Part shown: piece after piece, positions 1 to 11,900 of the stretch | Layout of the letters: each line of letters starts with the position of its first letter | Numbering within the stretch: position 1 is the first letter of the stretch | Assembly: GCA_003993805.1 (NCBI GenBank) | Contig: RSEF01000002.1 | Coordinates: forward strand, 89,132,045-89,196,044 | Source of the DNA: Himantopus leucocephalus | Taxonomy: Eukaryota; Chordata; Aves; Charadriiformes; Recurvirostridae | Reading direction: 5' to 3' | Length of the DNA stretch: 64,000 bases | Made by a program: the position numbers and the translations under genes | Notes under the pieces: model-generated | Database searches by the model: none | Told to the model about the DNA's origin: nothing | What the model saw: the letters and a program-made list of their open reading frames with translations, nothing else

Positions 1-3000
1 TTAGAAATTACATCAAATGAGTGGTCTTCTGAAGGTACCTGTCTTGAATTGAAGTCATGACACACTTGGTCTGTGCTAGCAGTAGTACATGTCCTGCTGC
101 AGAATATGGCAACTTATGTCTTGTTTTGATGCCTGGTTAGACTGTGTTCTCATGTGAGTTAGCTGCTCCTTTCTTCTGCAACAAATATTACTCCAAACAT
201 AATGGTTTCTCTTCTACAGGACCAGCAGTTTGGTCCTTGCTGAACTTGTCTACTTGTATGTGCCTTTTATGGCACTGAAATGCAGGGCAGGAAGCTACCA
301 CCTGGTCAGAGGTGGATATGTTAATAAAACATGATTACGTATTTCATTCCTCGAGAATGCCTAAATTTTAGAAATTACTAAAAAAGAGCGATAAGAAGAC
401 CAAAGATCACTTCACCATAATTTTTAGGTTGAATTAGCATGACCTGCTAGTTTGAAAATATTTATTTCTATGTATGTGCTGTTTTCACATATTTAGCTAC
501 TTTATCAGTAAGGTACTTACTTCATTACTCTTATGTGCTGAGACTTTTATTTCCTGCAAAATGCAGACAAAAAAAATCACTTATTGACTGTTCTGCTTTT
601 CATAATTGTAATTTGACCATTTTCATATAGTTATTCAACTAGACCACTTTGATTAGGTTTCTTTTATGTATCATCCTTAGCTTTTTCATGTATTTTTCCT
701 ATCGTATCTTAATATAAAAAATGAATTTTCTACCTCATATTTTTTTATTTATATTGATTATTTCCTTTCCTCCTATTTTTATTTCTTTTTCTATTTTCGT
801 TTTATTTCCAATTGCTGATTTTACTGCACTGCAGAAATAGAATTGGCTTTTACCCAAAACTTTCCTGTCTTGATTGTGGAATCGTGACTTTTTGCTTAGT
901 AGTTGATTCTTACAGAGCTTATACTTTTCATTTTCAGTCTTAACATTTTTTCCTTCTAGTAAATTCAATAAAATTTTCTTCTTTCATTTGACATAGTTTC
1001 TTGAAAGAAGTGCACAGGAAGGAATCTTTTACTGGTTTATTTCCAGGAGATTTGGCAGCATATCTGGTCATGCCTTGAGTTTCTGAGTTTGCTGCAACCC
1101 CTATTTATTGATTCAGGCTTTCAGTTGCAGATGCATATGGGGTCTTGGGATGGGTTGGTACGTTGGGGTTTTTTTTGCTATCTTAGGAGTTTTTCAAAAG
1201 CTCACTCTATAGTACGTTTTCCTAAGCTGTATGTGCCACTTTAATGTTCTTCTAATTCATGTCTGTGTTTAATGCAACAGTATTTATTGTTGTTGCATTC
1301 ATGTTTTGTAGCTTGCTGTTTCACAAAGACAAGGCTGAAGTGCTGGATTTAACAACCATTACTAGCATGCTCTACTTCTGAATCTTTATTAGTGTTCAAT
1401 TGATTTTTGACACGGGCTTGTTTAGGAACATAGAGAAGATTAGTTTTATTCTTTCGTCTGTAGTCATACTGAATGTATTCACTGCATTCAGTAGATCAAA
1501 ATACATTGTCGTCAAGGAGGTGACTGGAACATGCTTTTTTGTGGTGCCTCATTCAGTTCCCAGTGGTAACAATGGAAGTCTTTGCCATTGGGTTTGAGCA
1601 GGCTCTCGATTAATAGGTTTTAGTTATAATAGTTTAGCTAGAAAAGTTGTTCAGTGCTGTGAATGTAAAGCAAAATGCTTATTGCCTGCTGGCTGTCTGA
1701 AGGAATACAGGATGCTGCTTTATCTCAGAGTTAGTTGTGTTTTCCTCTCATTACAGTGTCCTTCTGTTTGCAGATTTATGTAACATATTTGCTTTCCTCA
1801 TTCATTAAGCACCAAATGGAAACAAACTTACCAATTACCGCCGGTGTCAAATCAGTTTAATTCCAGCACGTAAAGCTGTATTTGTCTCGCTTTTATTGCC
1901 ACTGTATTTGGACAAGAGAAAAGCCTAGGTGCTAAGAGGTCTGTGTCTGTGCTTGTATCTATGTACTTGGTCATTTTTATTTCACATCCTTTGTTGCCTT
2001 CGATGCATAAATGCACTAAAACTAAACAAAGGTTGAAAAATGGCAATCCAGGGCATAATCTCAATAAATTGGAAAAAGTATTGTCACCTATCTGGTACAG
2101 AGCCATTAGGCTGTTCACATGTCATGAAAATTGGCATTGACTTTTTCTTTGGACTGCCAGATTTATTAATATCATATTTCCAGTGTGGTTTTTTATTGTC
2201 ATGCTTATATTTTTTCTTTAGATTTTTCTCATATATGTCCTTTTTGAATGAGTTCTCGCATGTTAGAGGCGCATGCCTTAGAATGTTAAACAAATACAAT
2301 AGGTACTTGTAGAGCTAAATGTAGTCCTGCAAGTTTTACTGAAGTGAGCACATTTGGGAAGGAGTAACTCTGCTCTCCAAGTGCTAGTTTGCCACTTGTC
2401 GTAGCATTATTTATGTAGTCACAGTCACTCTGTGCTGTCCATTTGCTCAGTTTACCTCTATGTTGCTGAGGTGTAATGCTTTCACTATGCTTTGCACATT
2501 GCTTTTCTTCTTATTTAATTTTCCTTCTGCTGGCTTTATGATGCTGAAAATAATACTTTAATTGCTTATTGGCACCCACGGGAAGTTGAAAAATGTAGGC
2601 TAATTAGCTCTGGCTCTTGGCTCATTCCCATGAATATAGACATTTTAGTCTCCCTAACACTTATAGGGTCAATATTTCTAATTCTACATTGGATATATTA
2701 ATGGGTAAAAGTGTTGTGCTCTACTGCATAGGATATAAATCTCATTTTCCAGGAAAAAAAAACCACAAAACTTTCAGCCCCTGTCTTTCTTCAGGATCAT
2801 ACTGTATTTATGTATTTTTTTGATTTAGAATTTTTATACTTTGGGACAATAGTTTACTTATTAATAGGCTGAAATGATGTCAGGATGAAAGACCATAAAA
2901 AGACATTAATAATTTGGTAATCTGTCTTAAAATGCCACGTCAGTGATAAATCTTCAGTAGATATCTCAAGATGAAGCACGCATAGAGATTGACATGACAC

Positions 3001-5885
3001 TATGCTAAGTACTGACCCAAAAATGAGAAGTGCGAGGTCAGTATGCTCATATGTTCTGCAACAGAGACTGCATTTATTTGTAGAGTGAGATGGATCATTT
3101 ATGTGCCACTCCTGTGAGTCTGATACCACTGAGTTAGGAAAACAGTTTATGTCTGCTGAGGATGCAGTTCAGTTTCTCTGGAAGAAAAAAGTTGTTCTGC
3201 TTCTGTAAGTGGAAAAAAAGATTTGCAACAGTGGTGAAGTTGTAGGTTTCTTTAACTTTGATATCTGGAGTGAAAGAAGCACTATCAATGGTGGTTGATG
3301 GAAACTTATATGCAATGAGATGAGGAGCAGACTAAGTATTTATGTTCCCTGCTGAGTATTCCTGAGCAAGACATTTTGCTGTTGTAAAGGTATTTTTTGT
3401 CCTTACAGAGAGCGTGTAGATGGGTTAGAAAAACTATATGCATCACTTACTGACATTTCAGTGAAAGTCTTTGAAGTCAACTTGTACTTAGCTTGTGGAT
3501 GAAACTTTGTGTAAACATTGTCCTGCAATGTACTGTTTTCTTTGTTTGCCCACTTCAGGTCTCTTCATGACTTAAACCCAACTATTTTAGTTATTTCTTT
3601 GTAGCGATTTATGTGTGCTAATAACAAATATTCTGTCTTTACTTTCTCATAAATTCTTGCCTTAATAACCTGCCTCTTGCATTTTGAGCAACTCCCTTTA
3701 GCAATATCCCTAGGAAAGACTCGTGATGATTCCTGTACATCTCCAGTTTAAGTAGACCACGTATGTACCAGAGTCAATAAATAAATACACATAGCTGCAC
3801 CCCAGAGCCCCTAAAGCTGGCCATGACAGTATTTCTTTTTCTGAGATACATGCTTTGGAAAAGAATATTTTTTGTTTGTTAGACACAGTTTATTTTTGTG
3901 TTGTTGTCCATCCCTGCCCCCCATCCACCCTGGCTCCTTGTGCCTCTTTGGAAAGAATTAGAATTATTATCCCAAAAAATGGGGCCACAAAAATGATCAG
4001 AGGGCTGGAGCACCTCTCCTGTGAAGACAGGCTGAGACATTTGGGGTTGTTCAGCCTGGAGAAGAGAAGGTTCTGGGCAGACCTTATTGCAGCCTTGCAG
4101 TACTTAAAGGGTCTTATGAGAAAGATGGGGACAGACTTTTTAATAGGGTCTGTAGTGACAGGACAAGGGACAATGGTTTTAAACTGAAAGAGGGGTAGCT
4201 TTAGATTAGATATGAGGAAGAAATTTTTTACACTGGGGTGGTGAACCACTGGAATAGGTTGTCTACAGAGGTGGTAGATGCCCCATCCCTGGAAACATTC
4301 AAGGTCAGGTTGGACCGGGCTCTGTGCAGCCTGATCTAGTTGAAGATGTCCCTGCTCATTGCAGGGGAGATTGGACTAGATGGCCTTTAAAGGTCCCTTC
4401 CAACCCAAACTATACTATGATTCTATGATAATTTTAATTTAGATTATACTTCTACCTGTTGCATGGGTGTAATATTGCAGATAATTTGTGAATATTGCAA
4501 ATATTTAAACTTAAAGTTCAAATTTAATCATCTCTTTGTTATCTATTTTTTGTTACTTTAAGTGAATTTAAAATCTTAGAAATTAATGTTACAGATTTGT
4601 TATGAATAAATTTAAATTGAAGTAATTTATATTAATCTTTCAAAAAATATTTTTATTTATAAAACATAATCACTCTGTACTGACATTGGAAAATCAGAAT
4701 TGCTTTAAATAAGGTAAAAATTAGACAGAAGAGTACTGAAGAATATTATATATGTGAAAATGTAGTAAAAAAAAAAAAAGACATAATGGAAAAATGAAAA
4801 TGGGGTGTGAGAAGAAAGAAAGAAAAAAAAATCGGGCAGGAGGAATATGGACATGGAAGAGACCTGTTGCTTACCTAGCATGAAAGAGAATCTGTGCTAG
4901 AGAAGGATGTGCTGAAATCAGTTCAAAGATGGTGTGGTATTCGCTCATATTTATGAGGGTCGTGGACTGATACCACAAGCACTACCAACAGCGCTGGTTT
5001 ATAAGAACAGCTGTAACGAGACAGCTGCTTTAACTAGACGCAGTAAGTTGGGAGGAGTTGTGGTTGCACACAGGTATTGCACCAGTACGTGCTGAAGGAT
5101 GTGTTTTTGGTCAGTGGGGCATGCTCACCTTTCTGAGTATCCTAACCCATCTTTTACCCAGGTATCAAGCAGTGCCTTTGCGTCACATCTTGTTTGCGGT
5201 TTGCCTAAACTCCTCCTACGCTCTGTAGGTGCAGTGATACTGCTGTAGAGAAAAAGTGGAGTGAGAAATCCTGATGCAATAAAAGCATGAGCTTTTGAAA
5301 AATATGCTTGGTTCGTTTGTAGCTCCTGCTGTACATTGAAAAAAATCCTTGGGTGTCAAAGAAATTAGACTGGGTATGAGAGGACTTCAGTCAGAATTGT
5401 GAAAACTCTGTGGCTCCTACAGACGCTCCATTGTAATGGGGTTCTTTGCTTCAAACTTTATGTATATGTGGATAGCTAATTGCGTAAGGTTCCCACCATT
5501 GCGGAGAGAAATGGGCAGCCTTAATCTGCCTGTCCTCTTATTCTCATTTAGACATCTAACACTGGTCACACGAATCTGCTGAAGCACTGAGTATTTGTTC
5601 CCATTGATTCTAAAGCAAGACTGGAGCAATGAGTCAGGTGTACATGTATGCAGTATAAATATCTACTTTATTCACATGCAGCCAGTCCTTCAAGCTGAAA
5701 ATCTGTTTTAGAAATTGCCTTAGCCCTTAGGCAAAAAGGGCTGTATGTTAAGACAGTCCCTGAAAGGATTTAGAGTCCTGACTACCAATTGCGTTTTATT
5801 TTTTCGTCTTTTATATTCATTTATTATGTTTCTATTTAAACACTAGTAACAATTAATTTTTATCTGCTATTTTTTTTAACCCCAG
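1..5885 (+). other. SEMA5A: SEMA5A intron, 3' part
   Basis: This is AT-rich non-coding DNA upstream of the exon at 5886. I searched for the preceding family segment (DPGQKELVVGAR) and did not find it, so the upstream exon lies outside the window. The only recognisable element is a CR1 3' fragment at about 3975-4428. Short open frames (under 120 codons) are chance or CR1-derived. No promoter, CpG-rich stretch or RNA gene was seen. Confidence 0.8.
3975..4428 (+). mobile_element. CR1 LINE, 5'-truncated 3' end
   Basis: The + strand matches the end of CR1 ORF2 and its 3' tail. The decayed protein reads [20 protein letters not shown] and then GLFSLEKRR before a frameshift and stop near 4187. The tail contains GATGGCCTTTAAAGGTCCCT and ends TATGATTCTATGA at about 4416-4428, the usual CR1 terminus. 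The left boundary is soft: similarity fades around 3970-3980. It is an inactive remnant inside the SEMA5A intron. Confidence 0.93.
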
Positions 5886-5931
5886 AAACTACCTCTTCAG
5901 GTTGCAGCTTGAGGATCTCTCTCTAATACAG
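5886..5931 (+). CDS. SEMA5A: SEMA5A coding exon (46 bp), start of the sema domain
   Basis: This exon supplies the last base of a split codon (an arginine in the family) and then 15 codons reading NYLFRLQLEDLSLIQ. That matches the semaphorin 5A propeller segment following the GAR motif, about residues 76-90. The acceptor is a pyrimidine-rich tract ending CCCCAG at 5880-5885; the donor is CAG|GTATGT at 5932. A plausible branch point is the A near 5849. The exon enters in phase 2 and leaves in phase 0, and its last codon joins directly to the A-V-E-W start of the exon at 53171. At 46 bp it is too short to appear as an open frame of normal size and was found by reading. Semaphorin 5A is a type I membrane guidance protein with a sema domain and seven thrombospondin type 1 repeats; plexin-B3 is its best-known receptor. 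SEMA5B reads differently here (RLSLANVSLLQ), which supports the 5A call. Confidence 0.93.
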
Positions 5932-8900
5932 GTATGTTTTATGCTTGTTTTCTTAGTTCCTCTGCATGATGTAAGTAACCAGATGTTTTAGAGCAGATAA
6001 TCAAGGTATTCAGAAGCTTCATAGCTACAGATAAGTATGCATCTGTTTTTGTCCTGTTTGTGGCTCCATATTATATAAGACGTATTATCCATTTTAATTC
6101 CAGATTAGCCTTTGTCCCAGGCCATACAGACCTGATGTTACCTTACTCTCTGCTGTGATTTTGTTAGAATGGATCTATACAAAATGGAGGCTGGAAAGGA
6201 AGATCATGTTCCTTAAAGAAATGTTCCAACTTATTATTGTGCAGCTTTGGTATTCAGAATGTATTGTTACTATAGAGACGATATTTTTTAAAAATAATGA
6301 TAAGTAAAAAATTTCATTCATACTTGCTGAAGTTAAAGTAGGTAAATGAATCAGCAGATTTTCATGCAAGAAGTATAGTGTGAACACAGGTATCAGAATC
6401 TCAGTTTTCTGTGTAAGGCAGCTATCTTATTTAAAACTTGTTAGAGCTTGGGAGATGAAACAAAGCTTTNCTGATCAATTTATTTTAGCATGAACATCAT
6501 CTGACTTCCCTATACCAGCAAACTCATCTTCCCTCAGTCTTCGAAGTGGCGTTCCTTGCTTAGGTTTTGTTGGCTTTCTCTTTCATTATTTTTGTTCTTG
6601 GCATCATGTCTAACCATCATTCTTGTGTTCTTGGCTCTAAGAGTTGTTTTAGTAAATTTAATTAAGTTGGCTAACTTGCTAAGGTGTGGAAATAGAAAAT
6701 CACAATGAAATAGAAATGTATGTTTTTTCATAATCTTTTCATTTATGCAATTTGAAGTTAACTAGCTTTAGATTCAGTATTGTGCCTGTTATTTCACAAA
6801 GCAATACTATACAGTTGAATATGGAAAACTAAAATGCATTCAGGTCAGGCTGTCTTTATGATTTGTAGAACATCTTGTATATACTTTAATTAGGCTTGCA
6901 GACTTCCTTTACCCTCTCAGACTGCTAGAAACAAGATCTGAAGTTGGTTTATAATTAACCAGAATTATGTATTGGTAAATATTTGATTTTGTTGCTAGTG
7001 CTTGAGGCTGTGATGTACCAAGCACTTTTAATATACAGAATTCAGACTGTCTACTTTCACCTTACGTGACGTACTCAATATCCTGGCAGATAATTTGAGT
7101 TAAGTCCTGAAGGTTCTTGTTGAGAGGCTGCACTCAGAGGTCTCTGATGGTGCTGTTGTAGTTTATTCTGCTAATTCATAGATTGAAGTTCACAGCTTTC
7201 CCCTGTTAGGATAAGTATCAGTAAGCTGAATTCACTAATGAGGGAGAAATCTGTAGATTAGAGGTTTATAATTGTGCTGACTGGCTTGAACAAACACCCT
7301 CCCACCCCAGTCAGCAAAAAATATAAAATGAGGACAGAAATTATACTGCTGATGTTATACTAGATTTTTGTCTTATGAATGTGCAGAAGCCTTTAAACAG
7401 ACAGTCTTCTCAAGTTGACTTTTGGTAAAGTTTCTTACTCCCATCTTCAGTGCTGTAGCACCACTGGTTTTCCTCTGTATCCTCAAACCTTTTTCCACAA
7501 CCCTTTATGGAGATTGTATTTCTAAATCAAAACCAAAGTATATAATTTTTTTTTTCTTTCACCAGCATATCTTTATGACTCCTAGTCCAAGTATTCAAGT
7601 TTTTTTTTCCCCTATTTTCAAGCCTACCATTATGACTCCTTCATATTTGTCCTTCAAAGATCTTTTCTTCCACTTCTTCGCCTCTGCTTCCCTTCTGGTT
7701 CTGTTAGAGTGCCCCAGGACAAGCCTTATCCAAAAGATGTGCTTCCTTGGATGTGCTAGTTATGGAAGCTCCAAATCACCTGTGAGGTTGCTGAAGCCTT
7801 TGTTTTGATGCAAGTAAGCCAGGATGTAAGGTGTATCGTTTAGGACTCCGAAACTCATTACACAACACTCTCAGGTCATCTCGTAATCTGATATGAAAGT
7901 ATGAAGTTAGTCACTGATTTTACGGTTATAAAAATAGGTTTGGGAGAGTTCTTCAGAGGCCATTTAGCCCTTCCAGGTACCCCAGGCCAGGATCAGTGGT
8001 CAGTGCTGCTGTTCTTACTGGTGGTTACTTGTCTGAACTCTTCTTACAAGTCTTCAGTCATAAAGATCCACAGCTCTCAGCCTTTATTGGGAAATGTTAA
8101 TACATGGAGAAAGTCTCTGTCTCACAGTGGAAAGTGTGAAAGCTTTAGTAATGAAAGGGACTGTAACCATTCCTGTGGAAACATGGAATTGAAACTTACC
8201 ATCTACCAACCTGAAACCCACCTAGAGCCAAAAGTGTATTTACCAAATGATTCACCGAGATATATAGACCTTTCAGACAAGTTTTGTTTGAATGACAGAA
8301 TCCTAGCTGCAATTCCAGTCAGCCTAATATGTTATATACGATTACCTCAGATGTGATTAAAGTAGACTTCGATTCCTGAAACTTTTAGGGCATTTGAAGT
8401 TTCTCTCATTCATGTGGTGAAAGAAATATTTTGAATAGGATTAGAGGATATAAAGTTTACCAAGTTAGCAACTAAAAATTACAGTATTTTGAAGCTCCAG
8501 ATTTTTAAAATCTGAAACTGAGGAAGATAGAAACAAGAGTGAGAAATAAAATAAAAGTTATATGAAATTTGTGCTTTGATGCTTTGATTTTTTTATTTTT
8601 TTTTTAGTTTGATGCATCAGTTCAATCTTTCTATCTGGAAAATAAAGGGAATGCCCAAAACTTAATCTTGACTTTTTAATGCACTTCAGTTATTTTTGTA
8701 TAAACAAGTTCCCTCGTCTGTCATGCTTAACTGTCTGTTGGAATGTCTCATTAGTTTGTCCACACAGTGCTATTACGAAGGTAAAAGGCTTCATGTTACA
8801 TCGAACAAACTGGAAGAGCAAGAATCATTTAGTTATAGCAAAAGCATCTTTGCAAATCTTTTGTTTACAAATTTCTGTATATTTTTTGAAAGACTGACAT

Positions 8901-11900
8901 TTTATAAATGAAGTATTATTTTGGAATATTATCAGACATTGTTTTCTAACAGGAAAGCTGTCTGAAAAGGAATAAAGTAAAATAATGATTCCTTGTTTGC
9001 AAACTTTTGCAAAAAATTACTTTGGGCCAAAATATGTGTATGCCCTGTTTTCTACAAGTTTTGGAAAACAGTTTTGAAACACAAGATTACCTTCCTTTAA
9101 AAAAAAAAACAACAACAAAAAAAACCCAACCCCAAAACCAGACAGCCATTGGAAATGCAAATTCTCAAAAAGAAACGCACAACAGAGATTCACGTATTAA
9201 AAGGGTACTGTTTCCATCAGTCTAGTGAAAGTTAATCCCTTGTAAAAGTGAGGGTTAGAGTGCTACTAGATTGCATCAGACAGGATGTGTATCTAAGCGT
9301 GAGCTGGGACTATGCAATGAGACATCCTTGCCCATTGTGGGTACATCAAAGTTGTCATCCCACATGTCATGGTTCTGTGCTCCGTACTTTATAGGAAAAG
9401 CCTGTTGTTTGAGTAAGCAAGTTCCATATGATGGTGTCTGTAGCAAACCAGTATTTGATGTGTCTCAGCAGTTTCCTTTGTGTAGCAGAAAAAAGAAGAC
9501 TAAAAGAGTGAAAGCCTTTTAAGCTCTTGCCGGTGAAGCCTAAGAGTCAAATTGTTCAAAACTGACTGTTGGAACAATGTACGCATAGTGATTATGGATT
9601 AGGAAAGAAGCACTCATTGAGCTGTTGTTGTAGAGGGACAAATATTTCATAACTCTCGCTACAGCAGTAGTAGGCTCACAGACATAGAAGGCCTGACTCT
9701 GCATGGTTTTGTTTTGTGAGTTTTGCTTTGTTATTACGCACCTCAAGTAATAGTAGAATAATCCATAAAAGCATTGGCTAAGATGAAAGCTGAATTCCCT
9801 GAAAACTCTCTTATATTCCTTAAAATATAAAAGCAGGAATCTAAATAGTAGTGTTTAAGTGAATAGATTTGTTTTCAAAAATGTTTGTAAAAAAGGTGAT
9901 ATCTAGCCAATGTCAGGATTAATAGTGGGGCTCTGACATCATGTAGAGGATAGCTCAGACAAGTGTCTATTTTTAACCTTTTTTTTTTTCTTTTCCAAGT
10001 TCTTTGAAAAGAGGGCTTCTAAATTCAAATATTTCTTTGTGTCTAGCTACATGACAGGTTTGATGATGTATCTGTAAAGAGTGAAAAGCTAATGCATGAT
10101 GGTTTATGAAAGTGTTTATGCCACAATTGCCATATACATTTTTACAAGCCAGCATGTATAGGCTCTTCACAAACCTGATAGAACGTATGCATCTTTTCTT
10201 CATTCATAAGATGAACTTAGTTACAAACTCAGATTGTTAAGGCATTTACAGGGCACATGCTTGAGTTTGCCTTTCTCATCTGAATCTTCCATCTATGAAG
10301 CCTATTGTCGGTTTGAGATGCCCAGAAGGCTGAATATGAGCCTATTCCACCTGCTCCTCTAGTTACATAATTGTCTTGAGATTTTATTCTCATGCTAAAT
10401 CTGCACATCTTTCGGTTAGAAATGTACATACCTCAAAGTCCATTTTTAAAGGAAATTTTAGCCCTTAGTTTACTGCAAGATTCAAATGATATTCCTTATG
10501 CTAAGAAGGCTGGACGTTCTTTTTCCTATCTTTTATTCAACTTTAAATTCTGGATTCTTGAGGTTTTGGGGGTTTAGAGATATATATACACACACATAGG
10601 TGTGTGTTTATATAGATACATGCACACACACTGATCAATGAGGCATTCAAGGAATTAAAGGCAAGATTGGATCCATAAATTGTCAGGAAAAGGAGATACT
10701 TTGGAGAATTAATTTTACCAAAGGGAAATCTTTCTGGTGTTTACATGTGTTAAGAGTGTCTGAAATACCTGTTACATATGATAGTTCATTTTTATGTGAG
10801 CCATTAGTGGCTAGATGCTAGGCTAAATAATGAGTTAAGTAAATTGTAACCTACTTTGAATATATACTTTGTGTTTCTCTAAGTTAAACAAAGGGAGAAT
10901 CTGACTTCATGAATTGAGTTTTTTTACAAATAACTTTATATGTATAACCTGAAACACTTTTATAAATTTTTACCTTAATTGTAATAGAGAATATAATTTT
11001 TTAACAACACTTGATTTTTTTATATTTTTTTTTAAGAATCAAATATTTATCAGGGTTGTAATCACATTTTGAAAATAACTATTGCTTGTTATTATTATAA
11101 ACTGAGATCATATTATGTGTTCTGTGAGAAGTTTTCATAACCTTAGTTTGTCTTTTTGGCTAAGGTGGTATTTGGCACAATCTAGAGAGAATGATGTTCT
11201 GATAGAGGTGCAAATCACTCAAACTCGCTTTACAGTTCATTTTTTGGGACAGTGCCCTAGGGTTCCCTTTGCTATGAACAAAATAAAAGCTTGTAAGAAG
11301 TCATCATGTAGAATCAAATCTTGAATTTATGCTCATATTAAAAACTTCCAGTTATAATCAACAACAACTTCAGAGATACAGGTAAGGGAGCTAAGCTTTA
11401 ATCTTCTAATACCTTTAATTTGTTGAGTTGCCAAATAAATAGAACCCATTAAAAGACAGCTTAATGCTTTTTCTAAAACTTTCATTCAGTGTATTTCAGC
11501 CCATATATTTTTTGTATTGTATGTTACTTACAGTCACTAGTTAGATATATATCTGATTTGTGAAATACATGAAAGAAACCTAATGAATATTCATTTTATT
11601 TTGGGGTGAAGCTACCTGTGCAGAAAAGGAGATGCAAGAAAAACTTTCTCTGATGTCACACTTGAAGGCATAAGGGAACTAACCTAAGGATGTCCTTAAC
11701 TTGTGACAGCCCCAGGTTGGCATTGTTGAAATGCAAAGCAGACTGAGATTTAACATTCTATTTGGGTCCCTAAGGGGGGGAAAATCCAAATAAAACAAAT
11801 GAAAAAAAACCTCTGTTGGGTTCTCCTTTACCTGGTATCGCCTTAAAAGTGAGGGCAATAGAGAGTATTCCTCCCTATTACAGATGTTTTTTACCCTTCT

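Noticed and set aside
7422..7808. 128-codon + strand open frame rich in F, L and S
   Set aside because: It arises from pyrimidine-rich intron sequence; there is no start context or known family.
7945..8070. Possible old CR1 tail (GAGGCCATTTAGCCCTTCCA)
   Set aside because: Only a short, weak resemblance; no tail or ORF2 pattern follows.
7901..8356. 151-codon + strand open frame
   Set aside because: No recognisable domain, low-complexity-free but unremarkable composition, no promoter or splice context; a frame of this length is expected by chance in 64 kb.
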